Source of the DNA: Patiria pectinifera
Lineage: Eukaryota; Echinodermata; Asteroidea; Valvatida; Asterinidae
DNA length: 64,000 nucleotides
Assembly (NCBI GenBank): GCA_029964075.1
Contig: CM057141.1
Coordinates: forward strand, 15,810,001 to 15,874,000
Direction of reading: 5' to 3'
Shown here: positions 54,701 through 64,000 of the stretch, piece after piece
Numbering within the stretch: position 1 is the stretch's first letter
How the letters are laid out: each line of letters begins with the position of its first letter
Notes under the pieces: model-generated
Told to the model about the DNA's origin: nothing
Databases searched by the model: none
The model's input: the letters and a program-made list of their open reading frames with translations, nothing else
Translations under genes and position numbers: made by a program

Positions 54701-57378
54701 ATTCATCAAGGTTTTGGAAATTGTGCAAAAACCTTAGAGGAAATTACTCAATGTATTTCTCGTACACGGACATTGTAAATTTATGGACAGATCTACGGCT
54801 GAAAAAAAAGTACAGCTGTCATTTCCATCATGCATGAGTTTCAATATACATGTAGTCCTGTCTTTGACTTAAGCTGTGGCTAACGGCTATGGCTGCCATT
54901 TACTTCAGTGTGTAACTGCAGCAGACAACAGGCATAGCCAGAGGCACAAAAGCCACATCAGGCACGGTCATTCTGACTCCAATTTCGTCTGGATCTGGAC
55001 TATTGACCTGGTAACCTGACTCCTTAGTCATTACTGGAGTGTTACTAGAGTGAGATAAAATTTTCATTATGGTGAAATTTGGTATCATATGGGTCTGTAA
55101 TGAATGAAATAGCATCAGCAATGGTATGGCAGTAATATGTATTCTGATGAATTTTTTAACTGCCGATCCGGTTGGGTCTAACTTCAGTGGGGCTGAAAAT
55201 AATTATATCACATTCGAACTACCATGTTCCATTGACAACAATAGCAAGCATCGTGTGGTTATATTGTTTTGACTGGTGCTAATAGGAGAAAATAAATTTC
55301 AATTACATGTACATTTATCAAGACCAGTAAAGTATACTTTCACAAAATGCTGCCATGTAAATCTTTTCTCCCTGTACAAATCACATATTTGATGAACAAA
55401 CAAAGTTGGATATTAAATTTTAGACACAAGTCTGCAGTATGTTAATTGGCAGCCATTTTTTTTTGGGGGGGGGAGGAGTGGACTTTCCATTCGGGAGGGG
55501 GGGGGGTGCCAATACTCACCATCGGAAGCTTTTTGTTTTCTTTACTCTCCTCCTCTTCCTCCACGTCTGGAAATTCATAAATCTTGATTTTGTTCTCGTC
55601 GATTTCTTGCATAATCTGAAATGAAACCACCATACTTTACACATACACAGCCAGAAGTATGTCTAGTTCCCTGTGGATAGAGTGAACATGGTGAAGGTCG
55701 ATAAAAGTGGATTTCAACTCTAGAGGCACCAGACTATTCCAAAAACAAGTTTTAAAGCACCGTATCTAATGAGTGTACTTAATATTTCTTGATGAATGTA
55801 CAGTGAGCTTGTTTACGAATCATTTGCAGAGCTCTGTTCCCTGCATCACTACTGAATTGTGGTCAAGTCATTACAGACTTTGTTCAGAACTGCAGATGGT
55901 GCTGGGTGCCCCATACTCAAGAAGTTCTTGGAAGGAGGCATTTCACACAAATATACTTGTATGGTGCGAAGTGCATGTGACCAAGTTGAACGCACAAAAA
56001 CTAAGAATCTTCACATGATGACAATACGTGTACGTACTACTGATGCATAACCATCGAAGTATATTACTGTCGAGTTTCGTTAATACAAACTCGTTCGGAC
56101 CTAGCCAAATTGTTTGTTATATCAGAATTTTGTATTACGCGTAAGAGGAACATCAGTCCCATTCATTGTGAACATAAATGCACAGTCGGGACCAAGGCTT
56201 TATGTTTGTTATAACCAGAATTTGTATTAACAGAGTTGTACTAATGGAGTCGACTGTATTCGTGTACATGCAAAAGTTCGCCATTTGCAGAGAAAATACA
56301 CATTACCCCGCAGCACTAAGACTATTTTGACAGGAACCTTGTTAAATCCTTAACAAATTTCCACGCTGCAAGAAACAAATGACACTTGATTTATATATCA
56401 AGAGGCACCCAGCACAATGTAGAGTAATAGGGGGCTGTGCTCTCAATCCGACTAATTCCAATACCTTCTGGTAGCTATGGGCATCCCTTTTTATTTTCTA
56501 TGGTTCTTGTATTGTTTGCCTCTGACATGTCTGAAGTGTATCATGAGTTGACATTCACTGAACAAAATAATAGAGCCATTTTTGGCAAGGTGTAGTTGAC
56601 TTACATTGTATCAGCACTATGCAGCTTGCTAACGTTTTGCTTGTAGTGGCGGCCGTGACATATCAGGAAAGACCTGTAAACTACAGATCCCTAATATGAT
56701 GAGAGGCAACACCCTTGCATCTTCTGAGATTTTACTGGTTGCTACACGCCGTACTTCGCATCAAAATCTGGTATTATTTTCCATAGCTTCTCAAATAACA
56801 CAGAGCCTTATTGCCTGAATTTGTTCCTCATTTATTAAAAATGTTTGTAAGTGGGGGGTTCCAGACATTCAGAGGCGGCGGTAATTAATTACTTTTTTTC
56901 TTCTTGAGTTGGAAGCCGCAAAATAGGGTCGGTCGGGAACGAAAACCAAAGAAATAAAAAGGGATGCCCTTATGAAGGATCCGGGAGAGTCAGGATCAGG
57001 AAAGTGTCCTATGGGCTCTGTGCGCCAACACAAGAGGGCGCCCTCCTACCTAGCAACAATGTCCCATGGGCAGGACACATACATTTCGCCGGTTGACACC
57101 CGCGCACCATTCCTAGTGTGTGACGCACGTACACCAGGGGATTTCTACTATGTACAAGCAGTGGCCATATTGTAGTCAGGCAAGATGGCGTCGTTCGGTC
57201 ACCCCAGACTGTACTTTCTTTACCAGCGAGGGGGTACTTGTGAACGGAGCCTATACTAACCCTCTTTTTAAAATCTCTGCACTCCTCTGGCGTCATAGTG
57301 TCTGCCTTCGCGATGAGCGGGATGATGTTCACCTTGTCATGTAACCTCTTCATGAATTCTACATCCAGGGGTTTCAAC
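30583..57378 (-). CDS. Septin-7-type septin, 3' part (5' exons outside window)
   Basis: Septins are GTP-binding proteins that form hetero-oligomeric filaments at the cortex, cleavage furrow and cilium base. The SEPT7 type caps or joins the hexamer/octamer. Six exons (57378-57261, 55615-55520, 42767-42671, 42214-42055, 32446-32299, 30720-30583) join in phase to about 251 residues ending in LRLETSK-stop. They show [12 protein letters not shown], the G4 motif AKAD in [64 protein letters not shown] and the septin unique element ([20 protein letters not shown]). A heptad-rich coiled coil ([24 protein letters not shown]) closes the protein. The order and sequence fit human SEPT7 from about residue 181 to the end. 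The G1 and G3 exons are not found before base 64,000. SEPT7 group is my best call; an ancestral SEPT2/7 naming would also be possible. Confidence 0.95.
30803..31410. mobile_element. CGGTTCATAC-family foldback, with internal insert
   Basis: Left end GAAGCCCAGTTCATACCTGA, right end AAGTATGAACCGGGGTTT. The arms hold GCGAATTCG and GACGTCAAATTCGC words as in the copies at 34,541 and 44,591, but about 400 bases of unrelated sequence separate them. It lies in the last septin intron. Confidence 0.75.
32299..32446 (-). CDS. Septin exon 5 of those visible
   Basis: Acceptor CTGTTCAG, donor GTAGGG. It encodes [14 protein letters not shown] through [11 protein letters not shown], the start of the coiled coil. 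Confidence 0.95.
33009..33245. repeat. Foldback repeat in septin intron
   Basis: GGAAAGATTTCCATATACGA with AGTTCAC at about 33,030-33,056 is mirrored by GTGAACTTCGTATATGGAAA near 33,208-33,232, and CAACTCAAATT by CTCAAATTG. It is a short decayed hairpin element. Confidence 0.7.
33328..33518. mobile_element. TATAGGCTCC-family MITE, copy A
   Basis: Left TATAGGCTCCGTGCGC, right GTGCACGGGGCCCATA (inverse). A relative lies at 57,010-57,255. Both carry AGAGGGCGC just inside the left end and GGGTACTTGTG inside the right. Confidence 0.8.
33934..34430. mobile_element. Diverged foldback related to the CGGTTCATAC family
   Basis: GCGATTCACAATGCAGTGTG with CCACCAAGAGTTTGCCATGG at the left is mirrored near 34,316-34,362. 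The right end is GAAGTATGAACCAGTCC. The two arms flank about 200 bases of single-copy-looking sequence. Confidence 0.65.
34541..34727. mobile_element. CGGTTCATAC-family MITE, TTAA-flanked
   Basis: Left TTAAAGGCCGGTTCATA, right GCATGAACCGGGCTTAA, both with TTAA. The interior has GAATGCGAATGC, a TGATGTCATGAAACATTCGC block and GCGTTCGCATGCGCTTTCGC. Confidence 0.85.
35333..35810. mobile_element. 478-bp foldback with GT/GC-alternating arms
   Basis: CATCACCACGAACTGACACT at the left is mirrored by AGTGTCAGTTCGTGGTGACG at the right; GGGTTTCACGAACTGACATC and GATGTCAGTTTGTGAAACCC are inner arms. The left arm has GTGCGATGTGCGCGTGAG in tandem, an alternating purine-pyrimidine tract. Confidence 0.82.
37178..37353. 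mobile_element. hAT-like MITE with exact 8-bp target duplication
   Basis: Terminal inverted repeats CAGGGATGTAGTC and GACTACATCCCTG are flanked on both sides by ACATTAAG (37170-37177 and 37354-37361). An 8-bp duplication with CAGGG ends is the hAT signature. The interior has CACAAGT/ACTTGTG words. Confidence 0.92.
37440..37960 (-). repeat. Imperfect tandem of tRNA-like units
   Basis: GAACTGCAGTTCCAGTG (or a variant) recurs near 37,479, 37,735 and 37,869. Each has an AACC..AGACCA block before it and a TGGTCAACC..CATTGAT block after it. On the minus strand a B-box-like GGTTCATATCCC follows TTAGAGAGCTCACTG, so the unit looks tRNA-derived. Spacing varies between about 130 and 260 bases. Confidence 0.6.
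38127..39022. mobile_element. Outer foldback of a nested element pair
   Basis: GATCTCTATATAAAGACTGG near 38,139-38,158 is the exact inverse of CCAGTCTTTATATAGAGATC near 38,990-39,009, with flanking TATCCC..CATT also mirrored. It encloses the element at 38,202-38,608. A third ACTGGATAGCG word is at about 39,496. Confidence 0.8.
38202..38608. mobile_element. Inner 407-bp near-perfect foldback
   Basis: TGGGCAATTCCACGGTTGCT at the left is mirrored by GTAACCGTGGAATTGCCCA at the right. The arms stay paired through CCTTGGGCTGTAATTACCTT and CAAAGATGACATCCAGAAAA to a centre at GTTACGAAAATGTAAC. GTAACGTGAGTAAC recurs in it. Confidence 0.92.
41169..41351. mobile_element. TTAA-flanked MITE, 183 bp
   Basis: TTAACAAGTTCTTCTTTAAA is mirrored by GAAGAAGAACTTGTTAA. 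The arms continue through GGCAAAATGGCGGCAGTACA and AACATGTAGGGACTCACA. Confidence 0.88.
42055..42214 (-). CDS. Septin exon 4 of those visible
   Basis: Acceptor CTTTGACAG, donor GTAGGT. It encodes the septin unique element and then [17 protein letters not shown]. Confidence 0.95.
42671..42767 (-). CDS. Septin exon 3 of those visible
   Basis: Acceptor TTTTGCTTCAG, donor GTATGT. It encodes [20 protein letters not shown] and on to YPWGVAE. Confidence 0.95.
42999..43173. repeat. Short foldback repeat
   Basis: GAAATTCGCTCTTTTCAC and the inverse-like GTGAAAAGAGCAAATT enclose about 140 bases, with ACACAATAAA and TTTATTGTGT as further inner arms. Confidence 0.65.
43692..43874 (+). mobile_element. 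Dispersed MITE, family 3 copy B
   Basis: The inverted counterpart of 23,105-23,287, lying inside the 12.8-kb septin intron. It shares GTAACCAAAGCGAGG and AATAGTCTGGTTCCTTTTTG. Confidence 0.85.
44591..44777. mobile_element. CGGTTCATAC-family MITE, best-preserved copy
   Basis: Left TAAAGCCCGGTTCATACTTC, right GAAGTATGAACCGGGCTTAA. The arms are GCGAATGCGAATGCGAAGCG and GACGTCATGAAACATTCGC, with their inverses. Confidence 0.88.
46879..46903. repeat. Poly(A) run of 25 bases
   Basis: A pure A tract. No retroposed gene is recognised to its left, so I list it only as a homopolymer. A matching poly(T) lies near 47,562-47,582. Confidence 0.9.
48042..48152. repeat. 34-bp tandem repeat, 3.3 copies
   Basis: The unit AACAATAGGCCTATTATAAG plus ATGGAATTGATAAG starts at 48042, 48076, 48110 and (partial) 48144. 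Copies are identical, which points to recent expansion. Confidence 0.95.
49054..49564. mobile_element. TTAA-flanked element, 511 bp
   Basis: TTAAAGCTACAGTCCATCAT at the left is mirrored by ATGATGGACTGTACCTTTAA at the right. No coding frame is seen inside, so it is non-autonomous. Confidence 0.85.
52465..52702 (-). CDS. Unidentified coding-like terminal exon inside septin intron
   Basis: An AG at 52704-52703 opens 78 codons without a stop ([20 protein letters not shown] and onward, later [15 protein letters not shown] and [16 protein letters not shown]) ending at TAG 52467-52465. The composition is protein-like and acidic. I do not recognise the family. The [12 protein letters not shown] segment is faintly reminiscent of the start of RhoGAP domains, which I do not claim. 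It is out of phase with the neighbouring septin exon, so it is not a simple alternative septin end. A 406-bp element is inserted five bases from its 5' border. Confidence 0.35.
52707..53112. mobile_element. TTAA-flanked element with TTAACCCTAAC ends
   Basis: TTAACCCTAACTCCC at the left and GGCGGTTAGGGTTAA at the right, with TTAA on both sides. The interior repeats AATCCTGCAAAATCCTCC and AATCCTCCAAATTCCTCC words. Related sequence lies at 30,010-30,067. Confidence 0.85.
55520..55615 (-). CDS. Septin exon 2 of those visible
   Basis: Acceptor TTTCATTTCAG, donor GTGAGT. It encodes [20 protein letters not shown] and on to NKKLPM, with an unusually acidic loop. Confidence 0.95.
56065..56258. mobile_element. 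pogo/Tigger-like MITE, TA-flanked
   Basis: TACTGTCGAGTTTCGTTAAT at the left and ACTAATGGAGTCGACTGTA at the right are inverted. Internal TTGTTATATCAGAATTTTGT and TTGTTATAACCAGAATTTGT follow the pattern of pogo-superfamily MITEs in animals. Confidence 0.78.
57010..57255. mobile_element. TATAGGCTCC-family MITE, copy B, abutting septin donor
   Basis: Left TATGGGCTCTGTGCGCC, right GTGAACGGAGCCTATA. Its right end lies five bases from the exon border at 57,261, so the element begins at intron position +6. A relative is at 33,328-33,518. Confidence 0.85.
57261..57378 (-). CDS. Septin exon 1 of those visible, G4 motif
   Basis: Acceptor CTTCATCCAG, donor GTTAGT. One base completes a split codon, then [20 protein letters not shown] and [23 protein letters not shown] is the guanine-specificity motif. 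Confidence 0.95.
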
Positions 57379-57702
57379 CTGGATGAAGGAAGAAAATTGA
57401 GATCAGTGATGCAGGGGTGTTGTGAGTGACCACTGATAGAAATAGCTGAAAACAGCTGGAAAAGGTGTAAAAAAGCTGAACTTTGGATATCTTCTATACA
57501 TTTGTACACAGCAAGTGAGGTAAAAAAGCTAAAATCCAAAACAAAACAAAAGCTGAAATCAGCTTTAAAGCTGAGATTTCACACCACTGATCATGGTGAA
57601 TATATACGTATCAATGACAGACTCTGACAAAAAAAGGAAAGTGCCTACTGCAAAATGATCATCAGCTACTCATATTATCCACAAAACATAAAATGTATAC
57701 AA

Positions 57703-58032
57703 CAGTGTTTCCCCTGCCCATTCAAACGTGAGGTGGCCCACCTCGCTACTTTCAGTAACCATCTCGCTCAATGTTTGCCAATATCACCACCTCGCTGTGA
57801 AGATTTGCAATTTATAAAGGAAATACTAATCGACAAATTTTCATTTTGTGTAATTTATGAGCGCTTTCCTCGACACCTATGTATCAAGAACTCAATGTAG
57901 ATGGAATCATCGCGCATTTTTGTGAGCGCTGCTTCTTTTCAGTTTGCCAGACTGTGTAAATTTTGTTTCAATCATCAATTTGAATTTTTACCACCTCGCT
58001 CATTTCATTAGGTGTAGCCAGAGGAAACACTG
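57703..58032. mobile_element. hAT-like MITE, CAGTGTTTCC ends
   Basis: CAGTGTTTCCCCTG at the left and CAGAGGAAACACTG at the right, with CACCTCGCT words inside both halves. CAGTGTTTCCC is a common hAT terminus. I could not confirm an exact 8-bp duplication. Confidence 0.75.
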
Positions 58033-60913
58033 GTAACGGTATGTGTACGTACATGTACGTACAGGTCTTAAATGCCATTTTTCAAGTAAAAACATGCACT
58101 GAATACAGTATGATAATGAACCTTTATCAAATGCACTGTAATTCATGTTGTTGCAGGAAAAATAACAAAAGTGAAGTACGAAAGTCTTTGGGTTCTGGTT
58201 CTTATTATTTTAAACCTGAGTGTTTTGCGTTCACATGTTTTCCTTTTGATTTCACTTTGAGTTGTAAATTCATTTTGTTTGCGTCAAATAAATATTAGTA
58301 GTCCAAAAATACATTTTTCCAACAGAGACCCTGGTTTGGGAGGAAAATGGCTCAGAAAGTTCAGGAGACGAATCCCTAACTTTAGGTCTAGACACAGCTT
58401 TCCGCGAACCAATTTGGTGGAAGTTGCCTTTTTGGAGATCATTCAAGGTAGCATTTGGCTAAAAGTGGACTCAGGAAGCAAAGGGAAATATTTTAGGAAT
58501 AGAGTACACAGATATTCCAACATCAACATCGAACCTTAAAAACAGAAGAATTCCAACCCACGGCCTTCAAATAATAATCAAAGAATATTTCGGAAGTATA
58601 AACTCTTGTATTCTTCTACATCACCTTGAACACAGTGAGCTAGAAGTGACCCCAAATTCCCAATATTGCCGTCTTTTAAGCACAGGAGATTACGAGGATT
58701 TCAACCTTGACTCCAGTCATCATGAGTCAGTCTTACATGCAGAACCAAGCATCCTAGGAACCCTAGGGAATACCAACTAAGACCCAGGCCACTGCCATTT
58801 CTGATGTACTGTACATTTTGGTCTCGGCCCAAACTCAGGATAAGTTGAACACCAGAAGCCATCTGCAAAACCTAACCAAGTTGATGAGAAAATTATGTTT
58901 TGAGCCTACATTGTACAATGTAAATGTACATGTCCGAACAGCAGCAAATTTTATTGTTGGGTTTTGGCCCTTCTTTGAACTAATTGAACTGTAAACTCAT
59001 TGTTTTTTTGTTTGTTCAAATACATCGATGTAGCAAATCTTGCAGATTTTCAAAAGGAGCAAATTTCAAGCCCAGCTTCAAATTTTGAAGTATTGTTTTC
59101 TTATCATAAAAACTTGTAAAGCACACTACATATTTTATTTTCAGGTCGCTAGAATTTACAAGTAATTTTTTTGAAAAATCAAGGTGCATTTTTTTTAAAA
59201 AATCAACCTACAGAATAAGAATGATCGATGAAAACATTCATGACTGATTTATTGCTCACTCCAATTCCCCAGTGCTTGACCTTTGACCCTCATCATCAAA
59301 GGCCCCTGGAGGAACACAGCCCGATTAAGAAATTGCTGCAATACCTTCCGCACCTGTGTTATTATTTTTGGAACGCATCATAAAATGTACAGCTCCACAG
59401 AAAAAAAATGAAGAAAAGTCCGGTTGTTTGCTGCCAGCTGCAAACACATGGATCCTTGCACAGATGCGCGTACCGAGGCTTACGACATTGCTACTGGCAG
59501 TATTTAAATTTGCATTGTATTTAAGATGCCAGATTAAAAACCAAATTGCATAATTGATTAATTTGTTAAGGCTGTGATTACCTACATGTACATGTACATG
59601 TTGAGCAATTAGCATGATTATAAGGCTCATAGAAACATGTACACGTGCATGTACACATGTGTGTATGGTACGTGAACATTGCATACACCATGTGTATTGT
59701 GTACATCCGTAACACTACTGGTAAGAATGTTAGCACATGAAAATGGTTTTTAAAAAAGCCAGGTGTGAAACTGTTAAGTACAAGTGCTGTCCAGTACATT
59801 TTGAATATTTATACATGTAAATTTCACAAATTTTCATTTTATGCTTAAAAAATTTCTCGAAATATTTAGTATATGTACATATGTACACAATGTACAAGTA
59901 TGGGTAGATCTAAAATGCAATTCTGCAATTAACACCGAACATTTTTTAAAAATTATAATAATTAGTGATTAATATGCTTTTTATTTTAAAATTACATGGA
60001 AAGTGTGAATTTTGACAAATTTGTTACTCAGTTTGTAGGGGTGGCGGTCAAATTTAGGGAAGGAAAAAAAGTGTTATCCGTACACCTGATTCACTTTCAT
60101 GACTTTCCAGAATTATTTAAATATTTTTTGGGGAAAACGTCAATTTATAAAACGCAAACTGTTTTGTGCGGTAGGCAACATGTACATGGACATTTCGGGG
60201 AAAAGATAATTTTTGATAATTTTTTGGTATTGTTTCAAGTAATTTTGTGGGCAAGGACATTCAACTCACAATAACAGGGAAGGCGACCATGAAAAATACC
60301 AAGTGTTGACGTTAGGTGCTAGATTTATGCCCGGGAATCACTGTTTATCCCCCACAGATGGAACAATCATCAGATACTGGTAGATATGAACATGGTAAGA
60401 CACTGCTGGTCAAATGGAATGACAGGCACGTAGGAATGTCTACGCTGTACGCCTCATCTTATAAACAAGGTCTGCTTGTTTTGAGAAAAAAAATTACATG
60501 TACATGTACATGAAGTATCGGTACTGTATATGAAACTAGATATTTTCGTAATGTGGATCGCTATGGGATCATTCTAACCATAACATTCAAGTTCCATTGA
60601 ATTTACATGTAGTAACTAGAATTGTTATATCGTGTGCTTGGATACTGTAATTTCATTAGCCTAGGACACCCACGTGTCTGGACAATAAAACTGCATGTCA
60701 CACACTGAGAGCGCGTTGCGCGTGCGAGTGCAATGTGAGGGCGTGCTAGCTTCGCGCAATGAGAACTGCAACGTCAAACGTTCAGTCTCATGTCTGGAAG
60801 GACGTCTAAACATTCAGTTATCAAAGGTTACATCGCAGTAGTTTAATTTATTTCTCACACAGTCAAGTTACAACTATTTATCTGTATGAGTTTATATTGG
60901 CACGATGTAACAA

Positions 60914-61052
60914 AACAATTGTTGACTGCTGTGATGTGGGATATGTTTTCAACCCCCTCGGGCGCATGGCACCCTCAGCTTCGCCTCAGGTGCTATGCGC
61001 CCCTCGGGTGTAAAAACGTCATATCCCACATCACAGCTATCAACAACTGTTA
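60914..61052. mobile_element. Foldback element, 139 bp
   Basis: GCTGTGATGTGGGATATG and its inverse CATATCCCACATCACAGC, with AACAATTGTTGA and CAACAACTGTT outside and CCCTCGGGCGCATGGCACC with GGTGCTATGCGCCCCTCGGG inside. Confidence 0.82.
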
Positions 61053-62072
61053 AATTTAAATATAATTGCCACTCTCTCAGCTTAACCGCGACCTCCTTGA
61101 CAAGTTTTTCTAGAAACCTTTCTGAGTTTGCTTTCCAACGTTCAAGACTTGTTTTTATGTTTTGCTTTGTTTTTGTTTGTTGGGTTGTTTGTTTGAATTT
61201 GCTTTTTGTCATTTTTTGTTTTGCTTTTGCTTTTCCCCTCCTTTCTTCACAATAGAATGGTTTAAGAAAACAATGCTGCATATATTTCACAGCAACCTTC
61301 ATTCATAATAAATATAAACCTTCATCCATAAATTTGTCCTTGGTGTGCAATTGAGGCAATTTTTGTTTAACTGCTTGACCTTTTGCAATACAATACCTCT
61401 CAATGCCAAATGTGTAAATATTGGTAGCGCTTAAGTCATTATCAACATGTAGATGACTTTTCCTTCAAAAAACACACTCAGGGATGATACAAATATTTCT
61501 TCAGAAAGTTTTTTCGGAAAAAATGTTGCAACCTTAAATGCCACTTTTTTTCTTCATATATCATCTCAATGAAGGTCAGTCATTGCAAAAATGATGATAA
61601 GACATGAATCTGGGACTGAGAAACATTTCCAATTTTGTTAGGAAATACTAAAAAGTTTCTTGACTCTCCATAGACTTTGTACACAACCGCTGAAGTGGCG
61701 TCAGGTTGCAACATTTTTTCCAATTTTTGAAATCCACGAAGTACACAGTCTGTTCAGCAGAGTTATTTCCAGACAGGGTCTGGAGTAAAAGACGAACACA
61801 TCCTGTTACAGCTCTAGGGAATGGGCCGGTCCTGACTAGATACAAGCTGGTAAACGTTTGGAGCAGGTCTCTGCAAAACGGATTCCTAACAAAGCCTACA
61901 AACTTGAGCTGTTCAATAATAAATCAATTACAAAGAAGACATTCAGTACCTACACCGTACATTTACACTAGGTATGATCAGACGGCACATCGGTTTCCAT
62001 ACCTTTGCCTCTTCTCCCCCCCCCCCCCAACCTTTTTGTTAAAAGCTTCTCGCAACAAATTAATGCATGAAA

Positions 62073-62867
62073 CAGAGATGCCACAGGGTCTGCTTGAAAA
62101 AAACGGAACTGGGTCTGCTTATAAAAATAAACGGAACGGCTGCTTGAAAAAAACAGACTTTTTTGTGTGTGAAAAAGCCACTCCGTGTCTGACACGAAGT
62201 TCCTGTTGTCATCTTTATCTTGTAGCCAAGTAGCCAAGCCATTTTTTTTTATTTTGCTTCTTTGGCCTTTCGTAAAGCTTTCTTGTCTGTTCAATCATTT
62301 TCTTTTCTCCACTTTATATATTTCTTCTATTCTCCCTCCAATATTCGTAATCGATGAATATTCACATGAATACATGAATAACACTGTCCTTATGCATGCT
62401 CCTTGTGCTATGCGCGCGATGCAATGCGATGCGCTCAGTACCGCATTTTATATACCACATATATATATAATCGGATACCACTGAAAATGGAAGACACCGA
62501 CCAGGTTGATAGACTTGATTTTGCGTGTTGGACAACTACGTGGTGAAGCACAACACGCCTCCGGACGCTGCATATATACTGCGTGCAATTAAGTACGTTG
62601 GCCACTTGTATCAATCAGGGCACACAACAAAATACACAAACACTGTTTTCTAGACTACTTCACAAAAAGACTGTTTTAGACTCGTGCAACGTATGCGCGA
62701 AAATGCTACAAAAAATCCTAAAAATCATAAATTTTTTTCTCTTTTTTTTCATTTTTTCTTTTTTTTTTCTCTTTTTTTTTTTGAGGGATTGGCGGAAAAA
62801 CCGGAATTTTGTGAGATGTTTTTTAAAAACCGGAATTCCGGTTAAAACCGGAAAAGTGGCATCTCTG
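62073..62867. mobile_element. 795-bp element, CAGAGATGCCAC ends, ATGAAA duplication
   Basis: Inverted ends CAGAGATGCCAC and GTGGCATCTCTG are flanked by ATGAAA directly on each side (62067-62072, 62868-62873). The interior repeats CTGCTTGAAAAAAAC and holds a long pyrimidine tract (about 62,735-62,783) and CCGGAATTCCGG. The ends are hAT-like, but the duplication is 6 bp rather than 8. Confidence 0.8.
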
Positions 62868-63159
62868 ATGAAACTGCAACATACATGTAGCATCAGTCAA
62901 GTATGGGTACCACCTTTGCAAAAGATTGGACGGGTTAGAAACAACACCGGTCCAGTACAACTTGATACAGCTATGCTTTGACTGTAGGTGACTGATAAGC
63001 CAGCTGTGCCTACATGTACCACTTGCCTGTTTTTGTCTGTGGACTGAATTTGACTTAGTCCTTGCTTGAAATACAATCTGACTGTTGGTGACTAGCCTAT
63101 GTAAAAGGCATGGCAGGGGAAGAAGATTGACGGACTGTTGATTTGTTTTAGTGCCAACT

Positions 63160-63402
63160 GGGCCCAATTTCGCGGCGCTGCTAATCACAAAAATTTGCTT
63201 AGCACAAAAAAAGTCTGGCTTATAAAAGCAGGTTACCAGCCAAAACTCCATGTGATTTTTCATGCCAAGCAAACAACAGCTGAGTACCAATCACGAGCAA
63301 TATCCATCTCGTTGAGTTTTGGCTGGTAACCTGCTTTTATAAGCCAGACTATTTTTGTGCTAAGCAAATTTTTGTGCTTAGCAGCGCCATGGAATTGGCC
63401 CC
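63160..63402. mobile_element. 243-bp foldback, GGGCCCAATTTCGCGGCGCT ends
   Basis: GGGCCCAATTT..GGCGCTGCTAA at the left is mirrored by TTAGCAGCGCCATGGAATTGGCCC at the right; GTCTGGCTTATAAAAGCAGG and GGTAACCAGCCAAAACTC (63,2xx) and their inverses are inner arms. It is almost fully self-complementary. Confidence 0.9.
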
Positions 63403-63613
63403 TGATGTCGATTGTCTTAATATCATCACAGATACACTCAGATCGCCAAAAAAAAAGGCAACTGATATGTTCCCGATGGTCATAGCTCAGGCGCAGCTTG
63501 ATCCTGAAAAGTCAGTCGTTGACTGTTCTGTGTCATCGCAAGTGCCACCTGAGGCTGGCCTAAAAATACTCTTCGTAACCATCAAGGTGGTGTTTGTGAA
63601 AGGAGTCTATAGC

Positions 63614-64000
63614 CAGCACCCGATTTCATGAAACTCATCGTAAGTGACGATGCGTCGCAGCTGCGATGCGTCCTGCGATCCATTTCACAAAACATGTCGT
63701 GAATGTATTTATAGCACAACTCAGTGACTGTTTTATGTATTTAGTCAGCGAACAGTAGTCGTCTGATATTCAACAAAGAATCGTTGGATTTCCTCTTGAA
63801 ATTGTTTAAAAACGTAAAACAAAATGGCGGCCGTGTGATGCAACTTTAAAGGAAATCAAGCTCTCAGTGGACTGTATAGTTACTTTGAAATTTCAACTCC
63901 AATCTTCCAGGCTAATTCATAATTATTCAATGCATTTTCTATTTACAACTTTACACACGTCTCAGTATTATAGTCTCCTTTAAATATTTTTATGGCATAA
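63614..64000 (-). mobile_element. Second copy of the CTGCACCC-type element, cut by window edge
   Basis: It begins CAGCACCCGATTTCATGAAA and is the reverse complement of about 6,489 down to 6,060 (shared GGATCGCAGGACGCATCGCA, CAGTCACTGAG-like and ACAAAATGGC words). It continues past the right edge. Confidence 0.85.

Larger units (their letters stand above)
42768..55519 (-). other. Septin intron, 12.8 kb
   Basis: No septin exon is found here; the flanking exons join in phase without one. The intron holds several MITEs, short tandem repeats, G-rich sequence (53,260-53,350) and one unidentified exon-like frame (52,465-52,702). Confidence 0.75.
57379..64000 (-). other. Septin intron running off the window
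   Basis: I looked for the upstream septin exons (P-loop GESGLGKST, switch PGFGD, PSGHG) on the minus strand and did not see them. The stretch holds MITEs, ACATGTACATGT tracts (near 59,583 and 60,495) and AT-rich sequence. Confidence 0.6.

Overview
The window is animal nuclear DNA. Coding sequence is split into exons with GT/AG borders, introns run up to about 13 kb, and most of the rest is transposon-derived. The gene set is a malonyl-CoA synthetase ACSF3 gene, an intronless peptide-type GPCR and a septin-7-type gene. Together with the many ACATGTACATGTA tracts and foldback elements, this suggests a marine invertebrate deuterostome, perhaps an echinoderm. The organism call is inference; the gene calls come from protein motifs read in the sequence.

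Layout: 1-3.7 kb is a satellite array of about 72-bp units. 4.1-11.3 kb holds ACSF3 on the minus strand: five coding exons giving 621 residues with exact phase agreement at every junction, introns loaded with foldback elements, and an element in the 3' UTR. 11.7-11.96 kb is a candidate promoter region with CCAAT boxes inside an inverted repeat. 13.66-15.7 kb is a complete single-exon rhodopsin-family GPCR gene on the plus strand with TATA box and poly(A) signals; its C-terminal tail is encoded by a 15-bp minisatellite. 16.1-21.15 kb is a near-identical head-to-tail duplication of a 2.5-kb unit. 21-30 kb has no recognisable gene. From 30.58 kb to the right edge lies a septin gene on the minus strand. 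Six 3' exons are in the window, covering the G4 motif to the C-terminal coiled coil. The N-terminal GTPase exons are not in the window and presumably lie beyond base 64,000.

The septin introns carry many short non-autonomous DNA transposons: TTAA-flanked, hAT-like and TA-flanked elements, plus tRNA-like repeats. Two insertions touch splicing signals. One begins at intron position +6 of a septin 5' splice site. Another separates a candidate branch point and pyrimidine tract from its AG, upstream of an unidentified coding-like exon at 52.5-52.7 kb.

The genes have no evident functional link. ACSF3 acts in mitochondria, the GPCR at the cell surface, and the septin in cytoskeletal filaments. I found no intact tRNA, rRNA, CRISPR or prokaryotic features.
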